From contig MCFE01000329.1 of NCBI GenBank assembly GCA_002104905.1, positions 1 to 64,000 of the forward strand: a DNA stretch of 64,000 nt. Direction: 5' to 3'. Below the pieces are notes generated by a model, which made no database searches, was not told the DNA's origin, and saw only the letters and a program-made list of their open reading frames with translations. Source of the DNA: Basidiobolus meristosporus CBS 931.73 (Eukaryota > Basidiobolomycota > Basidiobolomycetes > Basidiobolales > Basidiobolaceae). Shown piece after piece: positions 21,545-31,305 of the stretch. Position 1 is the first letter of the stretch; every line of letters begins with the position of its first letter. The translations under genes were made by a program, and so were the position numbers.

Positions 21545-22640
21545 GGTGTAGTGGGGTCACAGTGACATCCACAGGCAGATGTGCTCATTCCCATACGTTC
21601 ACTTTCCTAAAAAGGATTACCCCCCTCTATATTAGTATCATCCCAAATTGCAATATTTTCTATCTGTCTATGTGATTATTACTATGTGACCTGGCAAACT
21701 ATTTGTCACTATTAACCCATTGCACAAGCTATTCCTATTCCTTGCCAAGATGCCAAGATAAGACAGTGACCATATAAGGCAAGTACCCCCAACAGTGCTT
21801 ATGTCATGTGACTATCCTGGCTTCATAACCCTCCTATCCTGCTACCACATGAGGCACTACATGACACAGAGGTTTCATATTACCACTATCTGATTGGCTA
21901 GGTGCTACTATGTCTCATGGGACAATCTGCCAAGAATCTGAGCTATTTTTAGTACACAATGACATGATTGGCTGTCTACTACCTTCTGGAAACTTCCAGA
22001 AAGTATTTTCTAGCAAGAATTTGAGCAGCAAAAAGTATAGAAGGGAGGCTTTACCTTGAAAATAAATCATCCCTCTTCCAATATTCCAACTTATTGATTA
22101 GTGAGATCACCGCTGCCTATTACCACTACTTTCTAACTCAGACCTGACAATACTCCCAGGAAACTGCACTGACAGCCAACTGACCTTAGAGGCACTACTT
22201 GTGAGGAATACTTGGAGTAGATATATTTTATTATACTTGATTGTTTTCCCAAGCTTGCTCTTGTACAGGCAAAGATACTTTTCAGTCTTTGTAACTATTG
22301 GTCAAAGCTGCATTCTTATCAAGTCCCTGTTGGTGGAGTTTACAGTTGTATTGACTTTGAAAGCTTTGTACACTGTCATCTCAAAGGACATTGAAGCCTT
22401 TATAAACTTTTGTTAAGACACCAACTAAGTTGGGGATTGTAGCTCAATAGTTTTCCCTTGACAAGATTGAGGCTTTATCCCCCTTCACATTAGATTAGAC
22501 AAAAGACCCAGTATTCCTAGCAAGCTTTTGCCAGAGGTTATTGCACCCAGTGAACACCCACCCACATTCACACTTGAGAAGTGTTGGCTGTATTTTGCCC
22601 TTTGGACTTATACACCATTACACTGGTTGCAGTTATATTT
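21545..22640 (-). repeat. Dispersed ~1-kb repeat R1, copy 2 (inverted)
   Basis: Matches 9940-10975 in opposite orientation over several blocks: GATGTGCTCATTCCCAT (21578), TGAGATCACCGCTGCC (22101), GGCACTACTTGTGAGGAATA (22191) and GGTTATTGCACCCAGTG (22536). There is an AATAAA signal near 22060. The pattern of a non-coding leader after a polyadenylation-signal region suggests an LTR plus leader. Confidence 0.55.
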
Positions 22641-23199
22641 GTCATAAGCACTTCCTCAATATCCACTAAGAACTTTTTGAAAGTTAGCCAAAATAACCTT
22701 TCTCCCTGCTGGATTCTTTTTCCCCTTGTAGGTGCACTCTGACTCTAGCTTTTGTGAATTCTCCATTGAATGGTGCTAAAGTAGACTTGTGACCAAGAAA
22801 AACCTAACATGATTTGGTAAATTTGTCTTAATTAAGGTGGGTGGCTTGTCGTGCCCACCCCCACCATGCATAACCTAACTGAATACCTGTGCATTGGGGC
22901 TGCAGAGCTTCTTAGTGCAAAGTTGTCCTAATGAAATTTGTGTGCTTGTTGTGCTCAACTCAACTTTGCCTTGCTTAATTAGTTACTCACTTATTGGACT
23001 ACTTAGCTTTGTAATACCAAAGGAGTAAGTGTATCCATATGAGCATCTGTCCTCAGCACCTTCCAGCTCTTCCTGGCTGTCCTCCATCTGTTCACTCATT
23101 AAATCCATGAAAGACTTGAATGTTATATTCTTAATGAGTTTTGGATACTCTAGTACCTGCAACTTGTTTTGTCTTTCTATCTCCCTACATATCTATTTC
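22641..23199. other. Unassigned interval
   Basis: AT-rich with one short GC-rich island near 22840-22865 (GGTGGGTGGC...GCCCACCCCCACC, partly self-complementary). No gene recognised. The 74-codon frame at 23029-23253 has no family signature. Confidence 0.35.
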
Positions 23200-23645
23200 A
23201 TATGGTATTGTGTAAGGCGTATAGACTCTTCAATATCAAAGCAACACTGCTAATCAAGTCTAGGGATAAGTGCTTGATGATAACTCAATACTTCTGCAAA
23301 AATAACACCAGAAAATGACAAAATCCAAACTGAAGTCCACAAATAGTTATGAAACTTTCTTAACTCAAGAGATCCTAACATTGGTGATTTGGACTAGATC
23401 AGCGTTTAGAAATATTACCAAAGTGATCATTCCAGTATCACAATGCAGAAGATCCAACTGAGTAAAAAATAGCCCAAATTACTATATCAATGTAGGTAGG
23501 TACAAACATAGCCTATGCCTATTCAGCCCATAGAGATAAGCCCCTGGCAGCAAAACTGGTCCTAAATATCCCTAGGACAGATCTTCAAAGATCTGTAATA
23601 ACTGAGGAATATGAGGCCTTGATGGATGATCAAACTTAGGACTTG
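23200..23645 (+). pseudogene. Copia family D fragment (integrase end and RT start)
   Basis: Plus-strand decayed reading. Near 23216-23280 it follows the KLIKSRD region of family D, and near 23505-23640 it reads TNIAYAYS, then VITEEYEALMDDQT, then a TAG in place of W. Family D has TNLAYAYS and MTEEYQALMENQTW. It stops abruptly at 23645, where another D fragment begins earlier in pol, so two relics abut here. Confidence 0.65.
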
Positions 23646-24035
23646 GCATATTATCCTAGTGAACCTTAGATGCAGTAAAAGAAGCCACACACTTACCATC
23701 AAGGAAGTACTCTATGTACCAGATATAGCCAGGAACCTAGTATTTGTAAGTAAGGCCACAGCAAAAGGACTCAATTTCAGTTTTGGCAATTCTGGCTGCA
23801 GGATCACTGATCAAATGGTGCGCATATTGCTATGGGTATTGGGGATCAGAATCTATAGAAGCTGGCTTATATTTTGTTTATCTGAAAGCTAGTATATGCA
23901 ACTTAAATGAAGAAAAACCAGCACTTTGGCCCAGGAGATTTGTACACATCAACTTGAATTATTTGCATGAAATAATTAAATATCAATTAATTTCCAGAGT
24001 AAAAGTTGATCCCTCAGCAAACTTGGAGTACTGTG
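23646..24035 (+). pseudogene. Copia family D relic D3, first part
   Basis: Plus-strand protease-to-integrase region. It shows the segment HTLTIKEVLYVPDIARNL, then GCRITDQ, then LNEEKPALWPRRF, matching HILTFKEVLYIPEIAKNL, GCRITDQN and LNEETPVLWHRRF in the copy at 38831-39763. It ends at ACTTGGAGTACTGTG, where gypsy E is inserted. The frame resumes at 30807 with the duplicated CTGTG followed by AAGCC. Confidence 0.8.
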
Positions 24036-24421
24036 TTTGGGTTATTACTGACTGTACTTGGTGAGTGGGAGAGCTTGTAGGTCAAGTCAGTACCACTTGG
24101 TTCAGAATAGCTTCCAATAGAAGGTAGCAAGGTAATAAAGACTTCTGTTTATTTTGTCCAAATCTCGTTGTTCTTCCTGGTTCAATTGGGTAGATATATA
24201 TATCACTTGGGGGGCTTAGACAATAGACAATGTGTTATAAAATAGGGGTGTGAACACCTTCCTGTTATGGTAAGTGTTCTAACTAGATAAGGGCAGGGAT
24301 AGGAGGGGAGGACGCGTGGGGGAATCATAGGGAGGGTACTGGAGAACTTTGGGTAGGACTCTGGAGGGAACTCTTGGGAGAACTCTTGGGCGAAGTGTGG
24401 GTACTACATTGAGTACTCACA
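24036..24421 (-). repeat. 3' LTR of gypsy E
   Basis: 386 bp. On the plus strand it begins TTTGGGTTATTA (TG changed to TT) and ends GAGTACTCACA. Partner at 30421-30806. Confidence 0.93.
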
Positions 24422-24465
24422 TATCCTGGGGGTTAAGTGGGAGCTTTGTCCTCAAAGTTCTTTGA

Positions 24466-25659
24466 CTAACTCGCTTCTCCAGGATCGATTTTGTTTACGG
24501 AGCATGGGGAGTCACCATAGTACCATTGCTGGTTGTCACTTGCGAGGGGATCGCGGGCAAGTACCTGATACCATTTGGCGGCAGAGTGGGGTGCGGCCTG
24601 TGTTGCTCGAGGGATGTTTTCCACAGAGCCAAATAGTTGGCAAACCATAGGGTTCTGGGTAAGTTCCTTGGGAGGGTCGGAGAACGAGAAAAGGTGCAAT
24701 AGCGCAATAAAGTCTTGCTTCTTTATCTTGCAAACGTTAGCGGGGCTTGTCCTTTTTGTGTTCAATATGACGGCAGGGGACCTTTTGAAGAGGGCGTACA
24801 CTTGGTTGGCAGTCACCCGTTGTCGATAACAAGTTTTTGCTTCTTCCAAGACGTATTGTAGTTCTTCCGTAGAAACTGTGGCGCGATCAAGGTGCTTTTG
24901 TACTTGCCTCATGGTTTCTACAGAATCTGCGGCGGTTTCTTTGGCTTCTTGGAGTTGGACTTTGTACTGATTCCTGAGTTGTCCTATGGTAAACCACTGT
25001 AATACTTGTAACACAGCAACTTGGTGGATTGCATGGGTTAACTGGCCGGTGTATTCAATCCGTTCGCGTATCTTCTCTAAGATGGTTCCTTCTTGGAAAT
25101 GTGGTTTGAGATGTTCGCAAATTTCTCGGAGGAGTCCTTTGATTGGGAGTTCTACTTCTGGTGCTCTTGCAGCTCGTACCAGGTCTGCGTATACCTCAAC
25201 AACCGTGGTACCTATTAATGGCAAGTATGCAACAAAACAGGGGGGCTCTTGAGGTCTCGTGAGGGTGCGACAGTTGATTCCTTGTGTCTTCTGTCTGACT
25301 GTGTCCAGTATGGATACGGGAATCAGCGCGGCGTCCTTCTCCTTAATGATCAAGGAACCTCCTCTTAGGTGGTACACGGTCTTCTTGGGTAGTATCTCCA
25401 TGCTTTGTATCGGCGTGGGTAACTTGTCTTGTCCCTCTCTGATTGTGTCTTGTATTAGCGTGACTGCTCCGGCAAACAACTCTTCATAGGTGGCTCTCAT
25501 TGTACGTAACGCTTGTACCATATCTCTTAACACTTGCAGGTCGGTTTTGTTTTCAATATCATCTTGGTTCTTGCTAGTGGGAGGGGTATCGCCAGTTTTG
25601 GGTGAACTGTTTCCTTTGGTGCTTTCCATATGCATTCTTTTGTTCTCCCCTTTGGGCAA
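24466..25659 (-). CDS. Extra 3' ORF of gypsy E, unknown function
   Basis: 397 codons, uninterrupted, on the coding strand of the element. It starts with ATG about 105 bp after the integrase stop and ends about 45 bp before the 3' LTR. I do not recognise the protein. The N-terminus is polar (residues 1-40), a central part is mixed alpha/beta-like (YHLRGGSLIIKEKDAALIPV near residue 95), and residues about 230-290 are helical and coiled-coil-like (QLQEAKETAADSVETMRQVQ). There is no signal peptide, no membrane segment, no zinc knuckle and no retroviral-protease or RT motif, so it does not look like an envelope gene despite the env position. It stays open although pol is broken, which suggests either recent decay or separate maintenance. 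Expression could need a spliced or separate transcript. Confidence 0.8.
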   Translation of the reverse strand: MPKGENKRMHMESTKGNSSPKTGDTPPTSKNQDDIENKTDLQVLRDMVQALRTMRATYEELFAGAVTLIQDTIREGQDKLPTPIQSMEILPKKTVYHLRGGSLIIKEKDAALIPVSILDTVRQKTQGINCRTLTRPQEPPCFVAYLPLIGTTVVEVYADLVRAARAPEVELPIKGLLREICEHLKPHFQEGTILEKIRERIEYTGQLTHAIHQVAVLQVLQWFTIGQLRNQYKVQLQEAKETAADSVETMRQVQKHLDRATVSTEELQYVLEEAKTCYRQRVTANQVYALFKRSPAVILNTKRTSPANVCKIKKQDFIALLHLFSFSDPPKELTQNPMVCQLFGSVENIPRATQAAPHSAAKWYQVLARDPLASDNQQWYYGDSPCSVNKIDPGEAS

Positions 25660-25764
25660 ACTCCCTTGCGCATATTATTGGTACCTATATCGACTAAAAT
25701 CTCCTCTAATAAACTTCAAATGTATCCTGTGTCTTCCTCTATCCTTGTCCTGATAATCGTTTAA

Positions 25765-26913
25765 TCACACTTCGGTCTCAGTGATGATTGGTGGATCATC
25801 ATGAAACGGTTTCAGATGGGCTGGCGCTACGTTGCTGATTGTCTTATTATTCAGGGTGATGGTGTACTTTGGTCCGTGGTCCGAACTGATAACGGTGCAT
25901 GGGCCAATCCATTGGGGTGTATATAGTGGGCGGAACTTGAGGCCTGCAACGGTTTGGTCGTACCACACCTTATAGCCTGGTTTCCACTTTTGTCTTGTTA
26001 GTTTCTCATTTTTAGGTGGAGGGGGAAGGTGCTTGTTGACATTTTCGAATACTTTTATGTATAGGTGGGCAATACGGTGTATCAACCTTTCTATATAGTC
26101 GTTATGTGTTGTCAGGGGGACACCTTCCATCGTCAATCCAGCTTCCTCCCGCCACTTGGGTCTTTGTCCATATAGGATTTCATATGGGGAGAAACCCGTC
26201 GTTTTATTTGATGTGGTGCGCATTGCTAGGAGTGTCAGTGGGAGCAGCTCGGCCCATGATTGGGGAAGTTCCCAGTGAAGCTTCTCCAGTATGCGGCAAC
26301 ATGTCTGGTTCATCCTCTTGGTTAATCCGTTAGTCTGGGGGTGATATGCGGCCGTGAAGACTTGTTTCACGCCCATCATTTTGCACAGGGGGGCCACGGT
26401 GTTGTTCAGGAAGGAACCACCATTGTCGGACAGGAGTATCTGAGGATATCTGTGTTGGCAGATGAGGTGTTCTAGAATGAATTGGGCGGTTGTATTCTGA
26501 TCTTTATTGCGGACGGCTTGGGCTTCTACCCACTTTGAGAAATAATTGGTAGCGATTATTATGTATTGTTCTCCTTTCTTTGTTTTCATAAAGGGGCCAA
26601 CAAAGTCAATCCCTACTTGGTGGAAGGGCAGGTCAACCAGTATTGGTGCGGTTGTCCCTATCTTCTGACTCCGGTTGAATCTTTTGCAAGTGGTGCATCT
26701 TTGTAACGTATTTGTAACGTCGGTCATCATTTTTTGCCAATAAAACGTTTTTCTTAACATCTTATATGTCGTTAGGGGGTTAGCGTGTCCTAATGACATA
26801 TGTCTTTCTTGTATGATTTCTTCATGGGCTGCTAGTGGGGGTACCTCGGCTCTGGACTGTCCTTGGAGGAACCATAGTTGATTTTCTTGTACTTCGTACT
26901 GACACCATTTCCT
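25765..26913 (-). pseudogene. Gypsy E integrase
   Basis: Open frame 25765-26799, with about 110 bp upstream in the same domain after a stop near 26914. The HHCC zinc region reads HMSLGHAN, then CTTCKRF. The core has VGIDFVGPF (Asp) and LLSDNGGSF (Asp). The third motif reads HPQTNGLTKRMNQT, with Lys (AAG) where the catalytic Glu (GAG) belongs, so the enzyme should be dead. The C-terminal part (WKPGYKVWY to VAPAHLKPFHDD) resembles the usual gypsy integrase tail; no chromodomain is visible. Confidence 0.9.
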
Positions 26914-27510
26914 TCAAAATTCTCTCTTCTGTTTGTTTGTAACGACGTGTTTGGGATACCTCCCTTTCTTTTTAAAGCAGATTACGTCCTCGTACTCATC
27001 ACTGACACATATTTGGCAAACGGGATAGCGACTGAGGAAGTCTGCGTCCTGGTGTTTCTTGCCAGCGCGGTGAATTATTTCAAAGTTGTATTGCTGTAGT
27101 CGTAGGGCCCAACATGCTAGTTGGCCGGTAAAGTCTTTAGTTTTCATTAGCCAGACCAGTGCGCTGTGGTCCGTTACTATTGTGAATCGGCAACCATGTA
27201 TGTATGTATGGAATTGTTTAATTGAATAAACAACAGCCAGACATTCTATCTCAGTAACAGGGTAGTGGCGTGTGTGTTTGTTTAGCAAACGGCTCACGTA
27301 ACCAATCGGGTGGAATTTGCCGGGTTGGTGGTATTGTCCCAGTACGGCGCCTATACCGGTGAGGCTTCCATCACAGTTAATAAAAAATCTTGCATCCCAA
27401 TTGGGAAATTGTAACACTGGCAGTGACGTCAGGGAATGTTTCAGCTGATCAAATGCTCTCTTTTGAGGCCCGACCATACAAAACACTGGCCCTTTCGCGT
27501 CAATTTGTAT
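26914..27510 (-). pseudogene. Gypsy E RNase H
   Basis: Reads FFINCDGSLTGIGAVL, HYPVTEIECLAVVYSIKQF, FTIVTDHSALVWLM and ADFLSRYP. These are the RNase H catalytic blocks, with Asp, Glu and Asp positions present. It is in a different frame from RT: the two frames overlap at 27441-27552, showing a frameshift. A stop at 26914 cuts it from integrase. Confidence 0.88.
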
Positions 27511-29081
27511 AGGGGGGCTGCTATTGTCGCGAAGTTTTTGACAAAGCAGCAATAGTAGCCGGCTAATCCTAGGAATCCCAACACTGCATTAATGTCCTTT
27601 GGTGCAGGTGCATTTTGAACGGCTTTCAGGAGTGACGTAGATGGGTATATTCCATCTGCCAAGATCTCGTGGCCCAGGAACAACAATTTTGTATACAGGA
27701 AATGGCACTTCTTGGGATGTAGTTTGAGTTGGTTCTCAAGGAGGGATGTCAGGATATGTTGCACGTTGTGTATATGTTCTTCTACATCGGGGGAATATAT
27801 TGTGATGGCGTCCAGATACACAAGGGTGCATTCCCATCGTAGATTTCCTAGCACCTTGTTGATCATCCTTTGGAATGTAGCGGGGGCATTGCACAAGCCA
27901 AAGGGTAGTCGGTTCCATTTGTATAATCCAAACGATGTTATAAAAGCGGTTTTGGGTCAATCTTCCGGGGCTACTTCTACTTGCCAATACCCGGAGATTA
28001 AGTCAAGAGAGCTAAAATATTTAGCTTCGATTAATCTGTCCAAGAGGTCGTCTATTTGCGGTAGCGGATACATGTCCTTCCGGGTGACGGCGTTCAATTT
28101 CCGGTAGTCAATGCAACAGCGTCGCTTTCCGTCTTTCTTTGGGACTATCACTACGGGGGAGGCCCACGGAGACTGGCTCTCTGTAATGATGTCGTCTTTT
28201 AATAAAGTCTCAATTGTCTCTTTGATATAGTCTGTGTCAATTTTTGAATTCCTATAGGCTTTTTGCTTGATGGGGTATTTGTTGGCGAGGTGGATTTGGT
28301 GATATACCCCAGGTATATGACCAATTACTTGGTTCTTAGAGAATACTTGGGCAAGCGGACGTATTCCTTCTAGGAATTTGTCTCGTAACGTAGGCGGTAG
28401 ACCGGAGTCCACATCTAGTTTGGGGAGTTCTTCTTCTGGTTCTTTGTTTGGAGGTGGTCCTTGGTCGTTTCCGTTGACTTCCTCTAAGTTTAACAATGGC
28501 ACTCCTCTAGGCAATGTCACCGTGTGTCCCCCGTTGTTAACCACTAAGCATTTCAGGCTTTGCGTTTCAAATTTTGGTGGTATCCATACTTTAGGGATCA
28601 AGATTCCTTCCAGTTGCTTGGATGCTTTTGCTGCGGTTATCATTCTTCCGCTCGTTGAATAAGCTATTGGTGTTTCTAATGAGATCACCGTCTCACTGGC
28701 GGGTGGTATTTTTATCACCTTTCGTGTGATGATTGGAGACTGTGACGGTTTCACCTCTTCTATTGTCACACTGTTGCTACGCGCCTCGCTCTCATCGGTG
28801 ATATGAATAAGTGGGATACTCTTGGTATCCCACCTGAGTTCAGATGCACTGTAAAGTATATCCATCTTATGTTGGATAAACCAACTCTTGCCAATGAGTA
28901 AGTCGTTGGCTGCGACGGGTAGGACCACGACATCTTGGCATATTATCAAGTTGCCTAGCAGAATGGGGCAATTAGGCACCACACCTACCGTTGTATCCAG
29001 TTGGTCATTTGCTAGCCATACTTGAATGGTGTCGTTGGGGACTATATTTAGTTTTAGACGTTTTGCTAATGACTCTGACAT
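27511..29081 (-). pseudogene. Gypsy E reverse transcriptase
   Basis: The frame runs from 29081 to 27957, then a TGA (an expected Arg codon, CGA to TGA) and on to about 27510. RT blocks: SPWASPVVIVPKKDGKRRCC, IDYRKLNAVTRKDMYPLP, FSSLDLISGYW, LPFGLCNAPATFQRM. The active site reads YLDAI in place of YLDDI, so the second catalytic Asp is lost. The N-terminal ~200 codons form the protease-RT linker. Confidence 0.9.
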
Positions 29082-29357
29082 GATCTACGTAGAGGATCCT
29101 GTGTCAATAAGGGCAAGAATCTCCTTATTCTCTATACGTACCTTTACGTATGTACCTTTATTTGGTTTTTGCAGGACCGTCTGGTTGACATGGAGGGTCG
29201 TTATCTCCTTCAATCCCTCTATCAGTTCCTTGACTAGAGCCGGGGCCAGTCCCAGTAAATTGGTTATTGGGAGGGTTGCCTTGGTTTGCTCTAGTACCTT
29301 CATTATGGGGAATAGGCCATGGGAAGACGTGCTAGTGTTCTTCGTTTGCTTTAACAC
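29082..29357 (-). pseudogene. Gypsy E protease segment
   Basis: Contains ENKEILALIDTGSST, the retropepsin D-T-G motif with its hydrophobic lead-in, followed at once by a TAG stop and then the in-frame continuation MSESLAKRLKLN. One stop thus separates the catalytic motif from the rest of Pol. Another break lies between this piece and gag (29358-29506). Confidence 0.85.
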
Positions 29358-29506
29358 TTCTTCCCAAGGTTCATTCCGTACTTCTTCACCTAATTCCGCG
29401 CTCTTTCCTTTTGACAGAACCTCTACTACAGGTTCCTTTGCCTCCTCTCTAGAAGCATCATGTCAACACTTCTTCTTCCGCACTTTGATTGTCCTGACCG
29501 GAGGGC

Positions 29507-30379
29507 TTAGATTGACTGAGTCCTGTTGGCCTCCTGGCAAGGGACTCTGTCTTTTGACGCCTTCTTCTCTATTGTGTCTGGTACAGCTTCTCTTCCGTAC
29601 CATTTTTCACATTCATGGGCCCGGTGACCTACTTCTCCACACACATAACATGGATACTGTCGTTGCGGTTGTTCCATCTGTTGAGTCAGGACTTGAACCT
29701 GGGCCTTTAGATCTACGACAGCTTCCCAGAGTTTATCACCTTCTTTGGGGACTTCTTGGACATTGTTGATCAAGAGTTCTTGGACCTTTTGCTGTAATTC
29801 CTCTAACTCATGGTCTTTCGGGGAGGCAATTTTTCCTTTCTTGCAGGGGATCCCTGTCCTTCGATCATTTGTATCACTATAGGGTAGCCCCCATAGCAAG
29901 ATGACCCCTCGTACTTGTTTGACCAACTCTTGCAACGTTTTACATCCCTGTTGTTCTTTGGACGCCCTACGTCTTATTTTGTCGTCTAAGCCCATGATGT
30001 AATACCTCATGAGCTGTTGTTCGGCAATTTTGTCCTTCGGGAGACATTGAACTTGTTGGAGAAACAGTTCAGTGTAGGCTTCATAGCTTTCACTGCTTTT
30101 CTTCCGCGAGGACAGTAGAAGGGCTTCGTAGTGGTATCCTTTGGCATATAGAAAGCGTGTCTTGTAGGCTTCTTCTAGTGCATCCCAGTTGTCTTTGACT
30201 GCGTCTTCCAACCCATAATGCCATTGCCATGCTGACCCTTCCATATGTCTTGCAAACTCTCTTACTTTCTTATCGTTGTCCCATCCTGCATCAACCGCAA
30301 CTCTCTCAAACTTATCAAACCACTCAAGGGCTTTCTCTCTCTTTCCCTTGTATGTCTTTAGTTTGATTGTAGTAGTCAT
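29507..30379 (-). CDS. Gypsy E Gag protein
   Basis: 290 codons, intact, starting with ATG at 30379, about 20 bp inside the primer-binding site. The N-terminal gag core has ALEWFDKFERVAVDAGW, GSAWQWHYGLED and FLYAKGYHYEALLL. It is followed by a helical region rich in Glu and Gln (ELEELQQKVQEL). A single zinc knuckle YPCYVCGEVGHRAHECEKW (CX2CX4HX4C) lies near residue 250. Gag would form the virus-like particle and bind element RNA. The intact frame means it could still be translated. It ends with a stop before protease; whether pol was reached by frameshift or readthrough cannot be told. Confidence 0.88.
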   Translation of the reverse strand: MTTTIKLKTYKGKREKALEWFDKFERVAVDAGWDNDKKVREFARHMEGSAWQWHYGLEDAVKDNWDALEEAYKTRFLYAKGYHYEALLLSSRKKSSESYEAYTELFLQQVQCLPKDKIAEQQLMRYYIMGLDDKIRRRASKEQQGCKTLQELVKQVRGVILLWGLPYSDTNDRRTGIPCKKGKIASPKDHELEELQQKVQELLINNVQEVPKEGDKLWEAVVDLKAQVQVLTQQMEQPQRQYPCYVCGEVGHRAHECEKWYGREAVPDTIEKKASKDRVPCQEANRTQSI

Positions 30380-30400
30380 TACCTCACTTGTGCTTATTTC

Positions 30401-30416
30401 CGCAGAGACGGCACCA
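30401..30416 (-). other. Primer-binding site of gypsy E
   Basis: The element strand reads TGGTGCCGTCTCTGCG four bases after the 5' LTR, as expected for pairing with a tRNA 3' end of sequence ...CGGCACCA. It starts with TGG, the complement of CCA. The tRNA is not identified and is not the initiator tRNA used by families A, C and D. Confidence 0.65.
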
Positions 30417-30420
30417 AATA

Positions 30421-30806
30421 TGTGGGTTATTAGTGACTGTACTTGGTGAGTGGGAGAGCTTGTAGGTCAAGTCAGTACCACTTGGTTCAGAATAGCTTCT
30501 GATAGAAGGTAGCAAGGTAATAAAGACTTCTGTTTATTTCGTCCAAATCTCGTTGTACTTCCTGGTTCAATTGGGTAGATATATATATCACTTGGGGGGC
30601 TTAGACAATAGACAATGTGTTATAAAATAGGGGTGTGAACACCTTCCTGTTATGGTAAGTGTTCTAACTAGATAAGGGCAGGGATAGCAGTGGAGGACAC
30701 GTGGGGGAATCATAGGGAGGGTACTGGAGGACTTCGGGTAGGACTCTGGAGGGAACTCTTGGGAGAACTCTTGGGTGAAGAGTGGGTACTACATTGAGTA
30801 CTCACA
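30421..30806 (-). repeat. 5' LTR of gypsy E
   Basis: 386 bp, begins TGTGGGTTATTA on the plus strand and ends CTCACA. It is followed by the target duplication CTGTG. Confidence 0.93.
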
Positions 30807-31305
30807 CTGTGAAGCCTGCATATATAGGAAATTGCCAGACAACTGCTCAAGAATCCTGGGTTAATCATAAGTAGGAAGAAATTAGATCTAGTTTACTTGG
30901 ATCTGTGTGAACAAATGCAAAATTATTTATGAAGTAGAAAGAAGCATTTGATCACTTTTATTGATGGTTATACAACATACACAGGGGTCTACCTCATGGC
31001 AAGAAGGGAAGAAGCTTTGTCTAAGCTTGGGGAGTCAAAAGCCATGGTGGAGAGAGAAACTGGTGAGAAAATCAAGAAAATTTGCTCTGACAATGGTGAG
31101 GAATATACCTCAAAGCTCTTCATTCATTTCTGTAAGATTCATGGGATAGTGCAAGACACCACTGTCCCATACTCTCCACAGCAATGTGGAGTGGTGGAAC
31201 ATGCAAACAGATCAATAATCAATGTGGCAAGATCCATGTTCTGTGACCTTTAATGAATATATGATTTTGGATGGAATCAGTAGCTACAGCTGTGTATCTC
31301 AGAAA
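30807..31305 (+). pseudogene. Copia family D relic D3, middle part (integrase)
   Basis: Continues D3 after gypsy E. It shows HLITFIDGYTTYTGVY (first Asp block), KKICSDNGEEYTSKLF (second Asp) and PYSPQQCGVVEHANRS (Glu), so the D,D,E positions remain. Scattered stops follow (CDL then TAA). It is interrupted at 31306 by the deleted element D2, and the reading resumes at 33014. Confidence 0.8.

Larger units (their letters stand above)
24036..30806 (-). mobile_element. Ty3/gypsy retrotransposon, family E, with extra 3' ORF
   Basis: 6771 bp on the minus strand, with two 386-bp LTRs and a perfect 5-bp target duplication CTGTG (24031-24035, 30807-30811). I count about 13 differences between the LTRs (roughly 3%). 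Order on the element strand: 5' LTR, primer site, gag, protease, RT, RNase H, integrase, then a separate 397-codon ORF, then 3' LTR. Its internal sequence is clearly richer in GC than the neighbouring relics. Gag and the 3' ORF are intact, while pol carries a stop in protease, a stop and active-site change in RT, a frameshift before RNase H and a Glu-to-Lys change in integrase. A clear polypurine tract at the 3' LTR is not visible. Confidence 0.95.

Noticed and set aside
21242-21565. 107-codon frame as a gene
   Set aside because: Low-complexity hydrophobic translation of AT-rich relic DNA, partly inside repeat R1; no family pattern.
24466-25659. Envelope gene in gypsy E
   Set aside because: No signal peptide, furin-type site, fusion peptide or transmembrane segment can be seen.
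25765-26105. Chromodomain at the gypsy E integrase C-terminus
   Set aside because: The segment up to VAPAHLKPFHDD lacks the aromatic chromodomain pattern; it ends soon after the normal integrase tail.
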